9,189 nt of DNA from an uncultured Opitutaceae bacterium. GTDB lineage: Bacteria; Verrucomicrobiota; Verrucomicrobiia; Opitutales; Opitutaceae. Positions 1 to 5,787 of this stretch are shown here, piece after piece. Each line of letters begins with the position of its first letter. Position 1 is the first letter of the stretch. The notes beneath the pieces are model-generated. The model was given only the letters and a program-made list of their open reading frames with translations, was not told the origin of the DNA and ran no database searches. The DNA is taken from the NCBI GenBank assembly GCA_937902865.1, contig CALFNJ010000161.1:1-9189 (forward strand). Reading direction: 5' to 3'. A program made the position numbers and the translations under genes.

Positions 1-35
1 CGTCATCCGCGTTTCGGGTTTAGCGGAGGCAAACC

Positions 36-61
36 GGCGCGTTAGGGATAACGCGCCCTAC
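36..61 (-). repeat. GTAG-headed REP-like palindrome at the hflX stop
   Basis: A perfect 9-bp stem (36-44 with 49-57) encloses a four-base loop, GGGA. Read on the minus strand the unit starts with GTAG (58-61), the head seen on the other palindromes of this window, followed by a GC-rich hairpin. The GTAG contains the TAG stop codon of hflX, so the repeat abuts or overlaps the end of the gene. No T-run follows the stem on the minus strand, so it is a poor intrinsic terminator, although it could protect the 3' end of the transcript. Its stem sequence differs from the other GTAG units here, so it is a separate subfamily. Confidence 0.6.
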
Positions 62-1362
62 TTTTTCTTCGGTTTGCCCTTGGTCTCGGGCACGACGAAG
101 GGGGCGAAGAAGCCGGTTTGGGCGGCGGGGAAGCGGCCCTGGATCAACACGCCGTCGTCGCGGTGTTCCTGTTCGTGGACCTGGCCGAGCTGGTGGAGAC
201 GGGCGATCACATCGTAGCGGTCGTGCGGGACAAGCAGCGTGGTCAGGCTGAATTCGCCGGCGATGAGCTCGCGGCAGCGGGCGGCGAGCAGGTCGAGGCC
301 CACGCCGGTGCGGGCGCTGGCGAAGAGCGCGTCCGGCACGAGCTGGCGCGCGCGCTGCCGCATGGCGTCGTCGGCGAGATCGTCCTTGTTGAAGACGGTG
401 ATGATCGGCTGGTCGGCGGCACCGAGCTCGCCGAGGACGGCGAGGGTGGTGGCGTGGTGCTTTTCGAAATTGGGGTTGGTGACGTCGAGGACGTGGATGA
501 GGAAGCCGGCGATGATGACCTCCTCGAGCGTGGCCTTGAACGCCTCGACCAGGCCGTGCGGCAGGCGGCGGATGAAACCGACGGTGTCGGTGACGAGCAG
601 CTTCTGGTTGCCGGGCAGCACGAGCTGGCGCGTGGTCGGATCGAGCGTGGCGAAGAGCTTGTCCTCGGCGAGCACGCGGGCGCCGGTCATGGCGTTGAGC
701 AGGGAAGACTTGCCGGCGTTGGTGTAGCCGACGATCGCCGCGGTCGGCACCGGCACGCGGAGGCGCTTGCGGCGCTGCACGCTGCGCTGGAGGACGACGT
801 TGGCGAGCTCGGCCTTCAGATGCGCGATGCGGTCGCGCACGATGCGGCGGTCCTGTTCGAGCTGAGTTTCGCCTTCGCCGCCCATTCCGCCGGAACCGCG
901 CTGGCGCGAAAGGTGGGTCCAGGCGCGCGTGAGGCGGGGCAGGGAATATTCCATGCGGGCGAGCGCGACCTGAAGGATGGCTTCGCGTGTCCGGGCGCGA
1001 TCGGCGAAGATCTCGAGAATGACCTCCTGGCGGTCGATGACGGCGAGGCCGGAGAGTTTTTCCCAGTTGCGCTGCTGGCCAGGCGTGAGCGCCTCGTCGA
1101 TCACGATGACATCCGCGCCCCCGGCCTTGGCCTGCTCGATCAGCTCGGCGGTCTTGCCGGTGCCGAGCAGCGTGGCGGAAACCGGGACGCGCAGATTGAC
1201 GAGGGTGGACTGGACGACCTTCAGCTGGAGGTTCTCCACCAGCTCCTGCAATTCGAGCAGCAGTTCGGAGCCCTCGCCGGGCGGCATCTTCTGCGTCTGC
1301 ACGCCAATGAGGAACGCGCGCTCGGGCTTGGCGGTGGTGGGTGGGGCGATGAAATCAGCCAT
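58..1362 (-). CDS. hflX: GTPase HflX
   Basis: This is a 434-residue protein of the HflX family in the TRAFAC class of P-loop GTPases. HflX binds the 50S subunit and splits stalled 70S ribosomes, notably after heat or antibiotic stress; this role is known from the family, not shown here. The N-terminal HflX domain covers about residues 15-130. The family signature with GETQLE and DRR lies at about 158-173, at the end of a helical linker. The GTPase domain carries G1 GYTNAGKS (212-219), switch I ATLDPTTR (238-245), G3 DTVGF (259-263), G4 NKDD (325-328) and G5 SAR (349-351). A short C-terminal domain ends in a lysine-rich tail. Length is normal and every nucleotide-binding motif is intact. The ATG at 1360-1362 has no Shine-Dalgarno sequence before it. 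The gene is monocistronic here: a 515-bp repeat-filled spacer separates it from a divergent response regulator. Codons are as GC-rich as in most of the window. Confidence 0.96.
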   Translation of the reverse strand: MADFIAPPTTAKPERAFLIGVQTQKMPPGEGSELLLELQELVENLQLKVVQSTLVNLRVPVSATLLGTGKTAELIEQAKAGGADVIVIDEALTPGQQRNWEKLSGLAVIDRQEVILEIFADRARTREAILQVALARMEYSLPRLTRAWTHLSRQRGSGGMGGEGETQLEQDRRIVRDRIAHLKAELANVVLQRSVQRRKRLRVPVPTAAIVGYTNAGKSSLLNAMTGARVLAEDKLFATLDPTTRQLVLPGNQKLLVTDTVGFIRRLPHGLVEAFKATLEEVIIAGFLIHVLDVTNPNFEKHHATTLAVLGELGAADQPIITVFNKDDLADDAMRQRARQLVPDALFASARTGVGLDLLAARCRELIAGEFSLTTLLVPHDRYDVIARLHQLGQVHEQEHRDDGVLIQGRFPAAQTGFFAPFVVPETKGKPKKK

Positions 1363-1528
1363 TAGTCAGGAGACAGGGAAAGGACGGTGGACAGGAGAGG
1401 TGAGGGAAGATTGGCGGGATGGCGAGGACGTCAACTGACGAGGCCTTGAGGGAGCGGTGACCTGCAATCCGTCTCGCGCAGAGGCGCGAAGGCGCGGAGT
1501 TCGGATTTTCCCGGGTGTTCTGACAAAG

Positions 1529-1764
1529 AGAGGGACGCGCGGCCCGCGGGTCCGGTTGGGTTCATGAATTGATTCGGAAGCCAGGAAGCCGGGAATTGAT
1601 CCCTTTGCCATTTCGATCCGGTTTTTTAACAGGAGGAAGACCGAGGACGAACCGAGGTCGGATTTCCGAACCTCGGATTTCTCTCGGTCTTCCTCCGGTG
1701 AAAAATAGATCGAGGGTCGAGAGTGGGCGGAGTCGAACCGGACGGGCGGGCCGCCCGTCCCTAC
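1529..1764. repeat. REPIN-like composite element, copy 1
   Basis: Two GC-rich palindromic units face outward: the left one at about 1529-1554 and the right one at 1740-1764, whose minus-strand head is GTAG (complement at 1761-1764). The right unit has a 9-bp stem, 1740-1748 with 1752-1760. The left unit has lost the GTAG head. Between them lie an AT-richer linker containing two closely spaced GGAAGCC-type motifs (about 1574-1592), a strong central hairpin, and a right-hand linker. The whole composite recurs in the same orientation at 4057-4291 with high similarity in both flanks. No transposase is encoded nearby, so any mobilising enzyme (RAYT/TnpA-REP type) would be elsewhere in the genome. 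Confidence 0.7.
1632..1696. repeat. Central long hairpin of composite copy 1
   Basis: A perfect 14-bp stem, 1632-1645 with 1683-1696 (GGAGGAAGACCGAG and its complement), encloses 37 bases at 1646-1682. The loop contains a second inverted repeat (CCGAGGT at 1652-1658 with ACCTCGG at 1670-1676), so the whole folds into an extended cruciform or hairpin. The stem is not followed by a clean T-run on either strand, so a terminator role is not supported. The counterpart at 4157-4227 carries the same 37-base loop in the opposite orientation. Confidence 0.85.
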
Positions 1765-1877
1765 CTCAAGAACATCCGACCTCTGCGACTCTGTGCCTCT
1801 GTGCGAGATGTACCGGCCTCCCGGCACCAGTCTCCTGACTTGCGGTCCATGGGCTGACTTGCAGCCTGTCTACAATC

Positions 1878-2264
1878 ATGCCTAACGCCTATTCGATTTT
1901 GATCGTGGACGACGAGGAAGAGATGCGCGACACGCTCGAGCGCGTGCTGGCGGCGGCGGGGTATCGCGTGGTCACGGCCAGCAACGGCGTGGAGGTGAGC
2001 AGCATCCTGGCGCAGGTGCACGTGGATCTGGTGATGACGGATCTGCTGATGCCGGAAAAGGACGGCACGGAAGTCATCGCGGAGCTCCGCAAGAAGCACC
2101 CGAACACGCCGATCGTGGCGATGTCGGGCGGCGGGCGCATGCCGCGCGGGGATTACCTGAAGATCGCGCGCATGTTCGGCGCGCATGCAATTTTGGAAAA
2201 GCCGTTCACCAACGAGCAGCTGCTGTCGACGATCGAACTGCTGCTGCCGCCGAAAAAACGATAG
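1878..2264 (+). CDS. Single-domain response regulator (receiver domain)
   Basis: This 128-residue protein is a stand-alone CheY-type receiver domain. The acidic pocket is D11-D12 after the first strand (ILIVDDE), the phospho-acceptor is D55 (VMTDLLMP), the switch Ser/Thr is S83 (VAMSGGG) and the invariant lysine is K108 (LEKPF). All catalytic positions are present, so phosphorylation by a histidine kinase is expected. There is no DNA-binding or enzymatic output domain: the chain ends about 20 residues after the lysine, within the last helix. It probably acts by binding a partner or passing phosphate on. No histidine kinase lies in the window, so its partner is unknown. The ATG at 1878 is chosen because the next in-frame ATG (residue 16) would remove the acidic pocket. 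No Shine-Dalgarno sequence precedes it. It is the only plus-strand gene here and is divergent from hflX. Confidence 0.93.
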   Translation: MPNAYSILIVDDEEEMRDTLERVLAAAGYRVVTASNGVEVSSILAQVHVDLVMTDLLMPEKDGTEVIAELRKKHPNTPIVAMSGGGRMPRGDYLKIARMFGAHAILEKPFTNEQLLSTIELLLPPKKR

Positions 2265-2273
2265 TTTTTTCGG
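2250..2273 (+). terminator. Possible terminator hairpin over the regulator stop codon
   Basis: A perfect 10-bp inverted repeat, 2250-2259 (CCGAAAAAAC) with 2264-2273, has the loop GATA and spans the TAG stop of the response regulator (2262-2264). The stem is A/T-rich and its six T residues are in the 3' arm rather than after it, so it is not a textbook intrinsic terminator. It could act as a weak one or shield the 3' end. Its position exactly at the gene end is the main support. Confidence 0.4.
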
Positions 2274-2344
2274 AAATCGCAAATCCCAAGGGGCAAACGC
2301 CAAAGCCGGAATCGACCTCTGGGTCTCCGTGCCTCTGTGGTGAA
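2274..2344. repeat. 7-base-unit array joined to an 8-base-unit array
   Basis: Four 7-base units run from 2274 to 2301 (AAATCGC, AAATCCC, AAGGGGC, AAACGCC). A single array of 8-base units follows at 2317-2344 (CTCTGGGT, CTCCGTGC, CTCTGTGG, then TGAA). The heptad part closely matches 5650-5680, where a pair of 8-base arrays flanks it on both sides. Here the left 8-base array is missing and the module starts right after the response regulator stop, so it looks truncated. The 487-bp spacer 2265-2751 otherwise holds only repeats and one terminator. Confidence 0.65.
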
Positions 2345-2362
2345 ATGCTGGGGCTTGGCAAA

Positions 2363-2667
2363 GGTAGGGACGGGCGGCCCGCCCGTCTGGTTGAACTCCG
2401 CTCACTTTTGATCCGGCTCGATCCCCGGAGTTTTCATCACGAAGGCCCAACGAGGAACGCAGCAGATTGAAGCGCAAAGCCGCGAAGACGCGAAGTCCAA
2501 GCGGAGGCAGTGTGATTCTATCACGACCGACAGGCGGCCCGAGTTTTCTTCGCGCCTTCGCGGCTTTGCGCTTCACCTTCCGAAGATCGGCTACGGTCGC
2601 ATTGGATGGGGACGATGGATCGGGGCTTTGGCCGAGTCCAAACGGACGGGCGGGCCGCCGTCCCTAC
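2363..2667. repeat. REPIN-like pair of GTAG palindromes, second spacer
   Basis: The left unit (2363-2387, plus strand) has GTAG at 2364-2367 and a 19-base near-perfect palindrome at 2369-2387. The right unit (about 2645-2667, minus orientation) has the complementary CTAC at 2664-2667 and has lost one C within its palindrome. The heads face outward, as in the pairs at 1529-1764 and 4057-4291. The segment following each palindrome on its inner side (a gagt-cgaa-cgg type motif) is also shared. The interior differs from the other two pairs: it holds an inverted pair of 8-base-unit arrays instead of the long central hairpin. Confidence 0.65.
2468..2575. repeat. Inverted 28-base repeat of CTTCGCGG-type octamers
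   Basis: Arms at 2468-2495 and 2548-2575 are inverted copies at 27 of 28 positions. Each is a run of 8-base units (right arm CTTCGCGC, CTTCGCGG, CTTTGCGC, then TTCA). The 52-base interior contains a small hairpin, GTGAT-TCT-ATCAC, at 2512-2524. Near identity of the arms suggests recent origin or gene conversion. The element sits inside the GTAG pair at 2363-2667. Confidence 0.8.
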
Positions 2668-2673
2668 CTTTGG

Positions 2674-2702
2674 AAACGAAAACAGCCGCCTCACGGCGGC
2701 TG
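2674..2702 (-). terminator. Intrinsic terminator of the first lactonase gene
   Basis: On the minus strand an 8-bp GC-rich perfect stem (CAGCCGCC with GGCGGCTG, 2695-2702 with 2683-2690) closes a four-base GTGA loop and is followed at once by TTTTCGTTT (2674-2682). This is a standard Rho-independent terminator about 50 bases after the stop codon of the lactonase gene, and indicates that transcription of that gene ends here. Confidence 0.85.
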
Positions 2703-2751
2703 CTGCATTTCGATCCGGTCGACGGCGATCCGGCTGAGGAAATCCCTTCGT

Positions 2752-3900
2752 TCAGTTCGCGAAGAGGATGCAGACGGGCGCGGGGACCTGATGCGGAGCG
2801 CCAACGGGGGTGAGCTTGCCGGTGTTGGAGTCGACGCGGTAGACCACGACCGAATCCGAGTTCTGGTTGGCGGCGATCAGCCAGTTGCCCGAGGGGTCGA
2901 GCGTGAAGTGGCGTGGAACCTTGCCCTGGGTGGAAACCATTTCCACGAACGTCAGGTGGCCGTTGGACGGATCGACGTGGAAGAGCGAGATCGTGTCGGG
3001 CCCGCGGCTGGAAACATAGACGAAGCGGCCGTTGGGATGGACTGCGACCTCGGCGCCACTGCTCGTGCCGGTGAAGCCGGGCGGGAGCGAGCTGATCATC
3101 TGGGTCTGGGTGAACGAGCCCTTCGCCGCGTTGTAGTCGAACACGAAGATCGAGCTGGCCATCTCGGTCATCATGTAGGCGTGGCGCTGGTCAGGCGCGA
3201 TCGCGAGGTGGCGGGGGCCGGAGCCGGGCTTGATGGAGACGGACGGAGGATTGAGGTCCGTGAGGGTGGCATGGGTGGAGTCGACCGCGTAGCTGTAGAG
3301 CTTGTCGGTGCCGAGATCGTCGGAGTACAGGAAGCGACCGTCGGCGGAGAAGTTCACCGAATGGGCGTAGCCGTGGTCCTGGCGCTTCGGATCGGCGCTT
3401 TTGCCGGTGTGCACGATATAGGTGGCGGGATCGCCGAGCGTGCCGTCGGCATGGACCGGAAGGGAGGCGATGCTGCCGTTGTCGTAATTGGACACGGCGA
3501 CGGTCTTGCCGTCGGGCGTGATCGCGATGTGCGTCGGCCCGGGTCCGCCGGAGGAAGCGCGATTGAGGAGCTTCAGTGCGCCGGTGGAGGAATCGACGGA
3601 GAAGGCGTAGACGCCGCCATGCGGCTGGCCGTCAACTTTGGCGACCTCGGACGTTGCGTAGAGGTGCTTGTGGTCCGGCGAGAAGGTGAGGAACGACGGA
3701 TTGTCTCCCGCGACCGCGAGCGTGAAGGGGCCGAACTTGCCGGTCTCGGTGTCGAAATGTCCGACGTAGATGCCTTTGCTGCCGGTATCCTTCTGGTTGA
3801 AATTCGTGAAGGTGCCGATGTAGACGGTCGCATCGCGGGCAACGCAAAGGGCCGGAGTCAGCCCGAGGAGGAGGGACAGGAGCAGGGAGCGGGAGCGCAT
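2752..3900 (-). CDS. Exported lactonase-family seven-bladed beta-propeller protein
   Basis: From the ATG at 3898-3900 this is a 382-residue protein of the lactonase family (Pfam PF10282, which includes E. coli Pgl/YbhE and carboxymuconate cyclases). A signal peptide is clear: MRSRS, a leucine-rich core at about residues 6-18, and likely cleavage after CVA (residue 21). The mature protein is therefore probably periplasmic, which argues against the cytosolic 6-phosphogluconolactonase role; an extracellular sugar-acid lactone is a possible but unproven substrate. Propeller motifs recur: PSFLTFSPD (68-76), THIAITPDG (123-131), YAHSVNFSADGRFLY (178-192), GSGPRH (226-231), HPNGRFVYVSSRG (288-300) and PRHFTLDPSGNW (329-340), ending in PVCILFAN. 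A TTG at 3952-3954 would add 18 residues before the signal peptide and is rejected. No Shine-Dalgarno sequence is seen. A terminator lies 50 bases downstream and a paralogue lies upstream across a 437-bp repeat-filled spacer. Confidence 0.9.
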   Translation of the reverse strand: MRSRSLLLSLLLGLTPALCVARDATVYIGTFTNFNQKDTGSKGIYVGHFDTETGKFGPFTLAVAGDNPSFLTFSPDHKHLYATSEVAKVDGQPHGGVYAFSVDSSTGALKLLNRASSGGPGPTHIAITPDGKTVAVSNYDNGSIASLPVHADGTLGDPATYIVHTGKSADPKRQDHGYAHSVNFSADGRFLYSDDLGTDKLYSYAVDSTHATLTDLNPPSVSIKPGSGPRHLAIAPDQRHAYMMTEMASSIFVFDYNAAKGSFTQTQMISSLPPGFTGTSSGAEVAVHPNGRFVYVSSRGPDTISLFHVDPSNGHLTFVEMVSTQGKVPRHFTLDPSGNWLIAANQNSDSVVVYRVDSNTGKLTPVGAPHQVPAPVCILFAN

Positions 3901-3912
3901 GGGTTTGGTTTT

Positions 3913-3945
3913 GGGGAAAAGGGAAGTGGGAGGGAAGGGGCGGGG
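3913..3945 (+). other. G-quadruplex-capable purine tract before the lactonase start
   Basis: The plus strand has six runs of three or more G (3913-3916, 3921-3923, 3928-3930, 3932-3934, 3937-3940, 3942-3945) separated by loops of one to four bases, which fits the canonical four-run quadruplex pattern. It starts 13 bases upstream of the lactonase ATG. The G-rich strand is the template, so the mRNA leader is pyrimidine-rich. Whether it folds or affects expression is unknown. Confidence 0.5.
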
Positions 3946-3950
3946 AGATT

Positions 3951-3992
3951 TCAACGTTCAACGTCCAACGTTCAACATCCAACGTTCAACGA
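3951..3992. repeat. Six-copy heptanucleotide tandem repeat (YCAACGT)
   Basis: Six consecutive 7-base units read TCAACGT, TCAACGT, CCAACGT, TCAACAT, CCAACGT, TCAACGA. The array lies just upstream of the purine tract before the first lactonase. Short heptad arrays of other sequence occur at 2274-2301, 5650-5719 and 8077-8107. Tandem 7-mers can change copy number by replication slippage. Confidence 0.85.
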
Positions 3993-4016
3993 TTTCGGAC
4001 TGGCGGCGGTGCTGAG

Positions 4017-4325
4017 GTAGGGGCGTTCCTGGCGGACGCCCGGTTTGATTCCGAGGGTAGGGACGCGCGGCCCGCGGGGTCCGGCTTGGGGTATGGATTA
4101 ATTCGGAAGCCAGGAAGCCGGGAATCGATCCCTTCGGCATATCGATCCGGTTTTTAACAGGAGGAAGACCGAGAGAAATCCGAGGTTCGGAAATCCGATC
4201 TCGGTTCGTCCTCGGTTTTCCTCCTGTAAAAGGATCGAGGCTCGAAGGTCGGCCGAGTCGAAGCGGACCCGTGCCGGCCGCCCGTCCCTACCTTTCCAAA
4301 CCGGGCGTCCGCGAGGAACGCCCCT
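4017..4325. repeat. Nested REPIN-like composite between the lactonases, copy 2
   Basis: Three inverted layers are stacked. The outer layer is a 28-base inverted repeat, 4019-4046 with 4298-4325, matching at 27 of 28 positions; the left arm has a GTAG head (4017-4020), while the right head has become CTAA. The middle layer is the GTAG palindrome pair at 4057-4080 and 4264-4291 (CTAC at 4288-4291). The inner layer is the long hairpin at 4157-4227. The middle and inner parts match the composite at 1529-1764, including the GGAAGCC-rich linker at about 4103-4121. Each outer arm also forms a small hairpin; the right one, read on the minus strand and followed by GGTTTGG, might weakly terminate the second lactonase transcript. 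The spacer 3901-4337 contains no credible gene. Confidence 0.75.
4157..4227. repeat. Central long hairpin of composite copy 2, loop inverted
   Basis: A 17-bp stem, 4157-4173 with 4211-4227, has one G-T wobble (4167 with 4217). The 37-base loop 4174-4210, read as its reverse complement, matches the loop of copy 1 (1646-1682) at 36 of 37 positions. The sequences outside the stem match copy 1 in direct orientation. The loop is therefore flipped relative to its surroundings in one of the two copies. Confidence 0.85.
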
Positions 4326-4337
4326 AAGACGGATCGA

Positions 4338-5546
4338 TCAATTGGCGAACAGCACGCAGACGGGCGAGGGCACGCTGACGGTGCCGCCGGTGCGGGTGAG
4401 GCGGCCGTTGGTGGCGTCGACCCGGAAGACCGCGAGCGTGTTGGAATCCTGGTGCGCGCAGACCAGCCAGCCGCCGTCGGGCGAAAGCGCGAAGTTGCGG
4501 GGCGCCTTGCCGCCGGCCGGAACGATCTCGACGAGGGAGAGGCGGCCGTTGGCGGGGTCGATCGCGAAGACCGCGATGCTGTCGTGGCCGCGGTTGGAGG
4601 CGTAGAGGAAGTGGCCGTTCGGGTGGACGCGAATTTCGGCGGCGCGATCGGGATCCTGGACGACAAAGCCCGCCGGCAGCGTGGAAATGTGCTGGAAAGG
4701 CGTGCCGACGCCGCGCGCGGGATCGTAGGCGCAGGCGGTGACGGAGCCGTCGATTTCGTCGACGACGTAGAAGAAACGTCCATCGACGGAAAACTTGCTG
4801 TGGCGCGGACCGGCGCCGGGCGTGATGACGATCGCAGGCGGATCGTTGGGCGCGAGCTGGGCCTTGGCGGGATCGAGGCGGTAGGAGAACACCCGGTCGA
4901 GTCCGAGATCGGCCACGAAGGCAAAGCGGTTGTCGGGCGCGAGCGTGACGGAATGCGCGTGCGGCTGGTCCTGGCGCGACTTGTTGGGTCCGAGCGTGCC
5001 CTGGTGCTGGACGAAGGCGGTGCGGGCACCGATGCGACCATCGGGCTCGAGCGGGAACGCGACGACCTGGCCGGCGCCGAAGCTGACGGCGATGAGCATG
5101 CGGCCGGTGGCGTCGGCGGCGAGATGCGTGAGACTGATGCCGCCGCTGGCCTGCTCGTTGATGAGCGAGAGCTTGCCGGCGGAATCGAGATTGTAGGCGG
5201 CGACGGCGCCGCCGGGCTTGCCGTTGACCGTGCCGAGCTCACGGAGGGAATAAAGCACGTGGCCGTTGGGGTGGAGGGCGAGGAACGACGGGTTGACCGT
5301 CTCCGCGGCGACCTCGGGAGCGGTCAGCGCCCCGGTGCTGGCGTCGAGCCGGAGGGCGTAGATGCCCTTGCTGTTCGCGCGGGTGTACGTGCCGATGAAA
5401 AACAAATGCGACGACGCGTCGGCGGAACGGACGGAAGGCAGGGTCATGAGAGCCAATAGAAAGAGACAGCCGCCCTGGAACACAAGTCGGGCCAGTCTTC
5501 CGCGGAGCAACCGCCTTGCGCAGGCGTGGGGTAGGAGCGTCGGCAT
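4338..5546 (-). CDS. Exported lactonase-family beta-propeller protein, paralogue
   Basis: This 402-residue protein belongs to the same PF10282 lactonase family as the gene at 2752-3900. Shared landmarks in the same order include IGTYT (51-55), NPSFLALHPNG (85-95), HAHSVTLAPDNRF (196-208), GAGPRH (244-249), HPNGHFLYASNRG (308-320), APRNFALSPDG (348-358) and the ending PVCVLFAN. An N-terminal export signal is likely: a long basic n-region with several arginines (11-20), a hydrophobic core at about 21-37 and cleavage near SVRSADA (38-44). The n-region is longer than usual and does not show the Tat RRxFLK motif, so the true start may be further in, but no better ATG exists before the hydrophobic core. 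The second copy is diverged well beyond a recent duplication. Substrate is unknown. There is no Shine-Dalgarno sequence; the upstream spacer holds repeats. Confidence 0.9.
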   Translation of the reverse strand: MPTLLPHACARRLLRGRLARLVFQGGCLFLLALMTLPSVRSADASSHLFFIGTYTRANSKGIYALRLDASTGALTAPEVAAETVNPSFLALHPNGHVLYSLRELGTVNGKPGGAVAAYNLDSAGKLSLINEQASGGISLTHLAADATGRMLIAVSFGAGQVVAFPLEPDGRIGARTAFVQHQGTLGPNKSRQDQPHAHSVTLAPDNRFAFVADLGLDRVFSYRLDPAKAQLAPNDPPAIVITPGAGPRHSKFSVDGRFFYVVDEIDGSVTACAYDPARGVGTPFQHISTLPAGFVVQDPDRAAEIRVHPNGHFLYASNRGHDSIAVFAIDPANGRLSLVEIVPAGGKAPRNFALSPDGGWLVCAHQDSNTLAVFRVDATNGRLTRTGGTVSVPSPVCVLFAN

Positions 5547-5614
5547 GCCGCAAGTGAATGCGGGGACGGCGGCGCTTCAACTATCATTCATTCAATCGGC
5601 CGATCCATCGGAGG

Positions 5615-5768
5615 TCTCGCGCAGAGGTGCAGAAACGCAGAGGGCGGAAAAATCCCAAATCCCAATGGCCAAACGCCAAAGATTGGAGCCGAGAATCCAA
5701 ATTCCAGAATCCAAACACCCAAGCTCGAGCCGCGGCCGATCTCTGCGGCTCTGCGCCTCTGCGCGAGA
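5615..5768. repeat. 8-base-unit inverted pair enclosing 7-base-unit arrays
   Basis: Arms at 5615-5642 and 5741-5768 are inverted at 25 of 28 positions and consist of CTCTGCGC-type octamers ending outward in GAGA. Between them are two heptad arrays: 5650-5684 (AAATCCC, AAATCCC, AATGGCC, AAACGCC, AAAGATT) and 5692-5719 (AGAATCC, AAATTCC, AGAATCC, AAACACC). This appears to be the complete form of the module seen partially at 2274-2344. It lies between the second lactonase and the helical protein gene; the right arm ends about 20 bases from that gene's stop codon. Confidence 0.8.
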
Positions 5769-5787
5769 CTCTCCGAAACGTTCCGAT

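Larger units (their letters stand above)
1472..1808. repeat. Inverted pair of 8-base-unit arrays around the hflX/regulator spacer
   Basis: Two 28-base arms, 1472-1499 and 1781-1808, are inverted copies of each other at about 22 of 28 positions. Each arm is built of degenerate 8-base units (the right arm reads CTCTGCGA, CTCTGTGC, CTCTGTGC) and ends in GAGA at its outer side. They bracket the GTAG palindrome pair at 1529-1764, giving a nested symmetrical layout. The same arm type recurs at 2317-2344, 5615-5642 and 5741-5768, and a CTTCGCGG variant at 2468-2495 and 2548-2575. The 515-bp spacer 1363-1877 contains no credible gene: the open frames across it translate repeat sequence. Confidence 0.75.

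Noticed and set aside
118..1365. Long open frame on the plus strand, 415 codons
   Set aside because: It runs antisense to hflX, which has every GTPase motif. The translation is low-complexity Ala/Gly/Glu/Val, typical of a GC-rich shadow frame.
1429..1440. Small palindrome CGTCA-AC-TGACG as an operator upstream of hflX
   Set aside because: Only five base pairs per arm, a single copy, and no matching site elsewhere; not enough to support a regulatory call.
1366..1827. Minus-strand frame of 153 codons upstream of hflX
   Set aside because: It translates the repeat arrays (peptides such as HRGTESQR arise from the 8-base units), so it is not a gene.
1364..1840. Exact 11-bp inverted repeat (1364-1374 with 1830-1840) bracketing the hflX/regulator spacer as element ends
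   Set aside because: Short, no flanking target duplication visible, and the left copy lies in a low-complexity GGAGACAGG-type purine stretch, so chance or simple repetition explains it.
1858..1876. TTGCAG plus TACAAT as a promoter for the response regulator
   Set aside because: The spacing between the boxes is only six bases, and a start placed from TACAAT would fall inside the coding sequence.
3901..3954. TTG start giving an 18-residue extension of the first lactonase
   Set aside because: It would place a Pro/Lys-rich stretch before a clear signal peptide and begin inside the heptad array; the ATG at 3898-3900 fits far better.
2467..4020. Long open frame on the plus strand, 517 codons
   Set aside because: It lies antisense to the first lactonase and runs into repeat DNA at both ends; no family features.
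4154..5242. Second minus-strand frame over the second lactonase, 362 codons
   Set aside because: Ser/Pro/Arg-rich shadow frame overlapping the well-supported beta-propeller gene.
5615..5768. Repeated units with spacers as a CRISPR array
   Set aside because: The units are 7 or 8 bases in tandem and the arms are inverted; there are no regular direct repeats with unique spacers and no cas genes.
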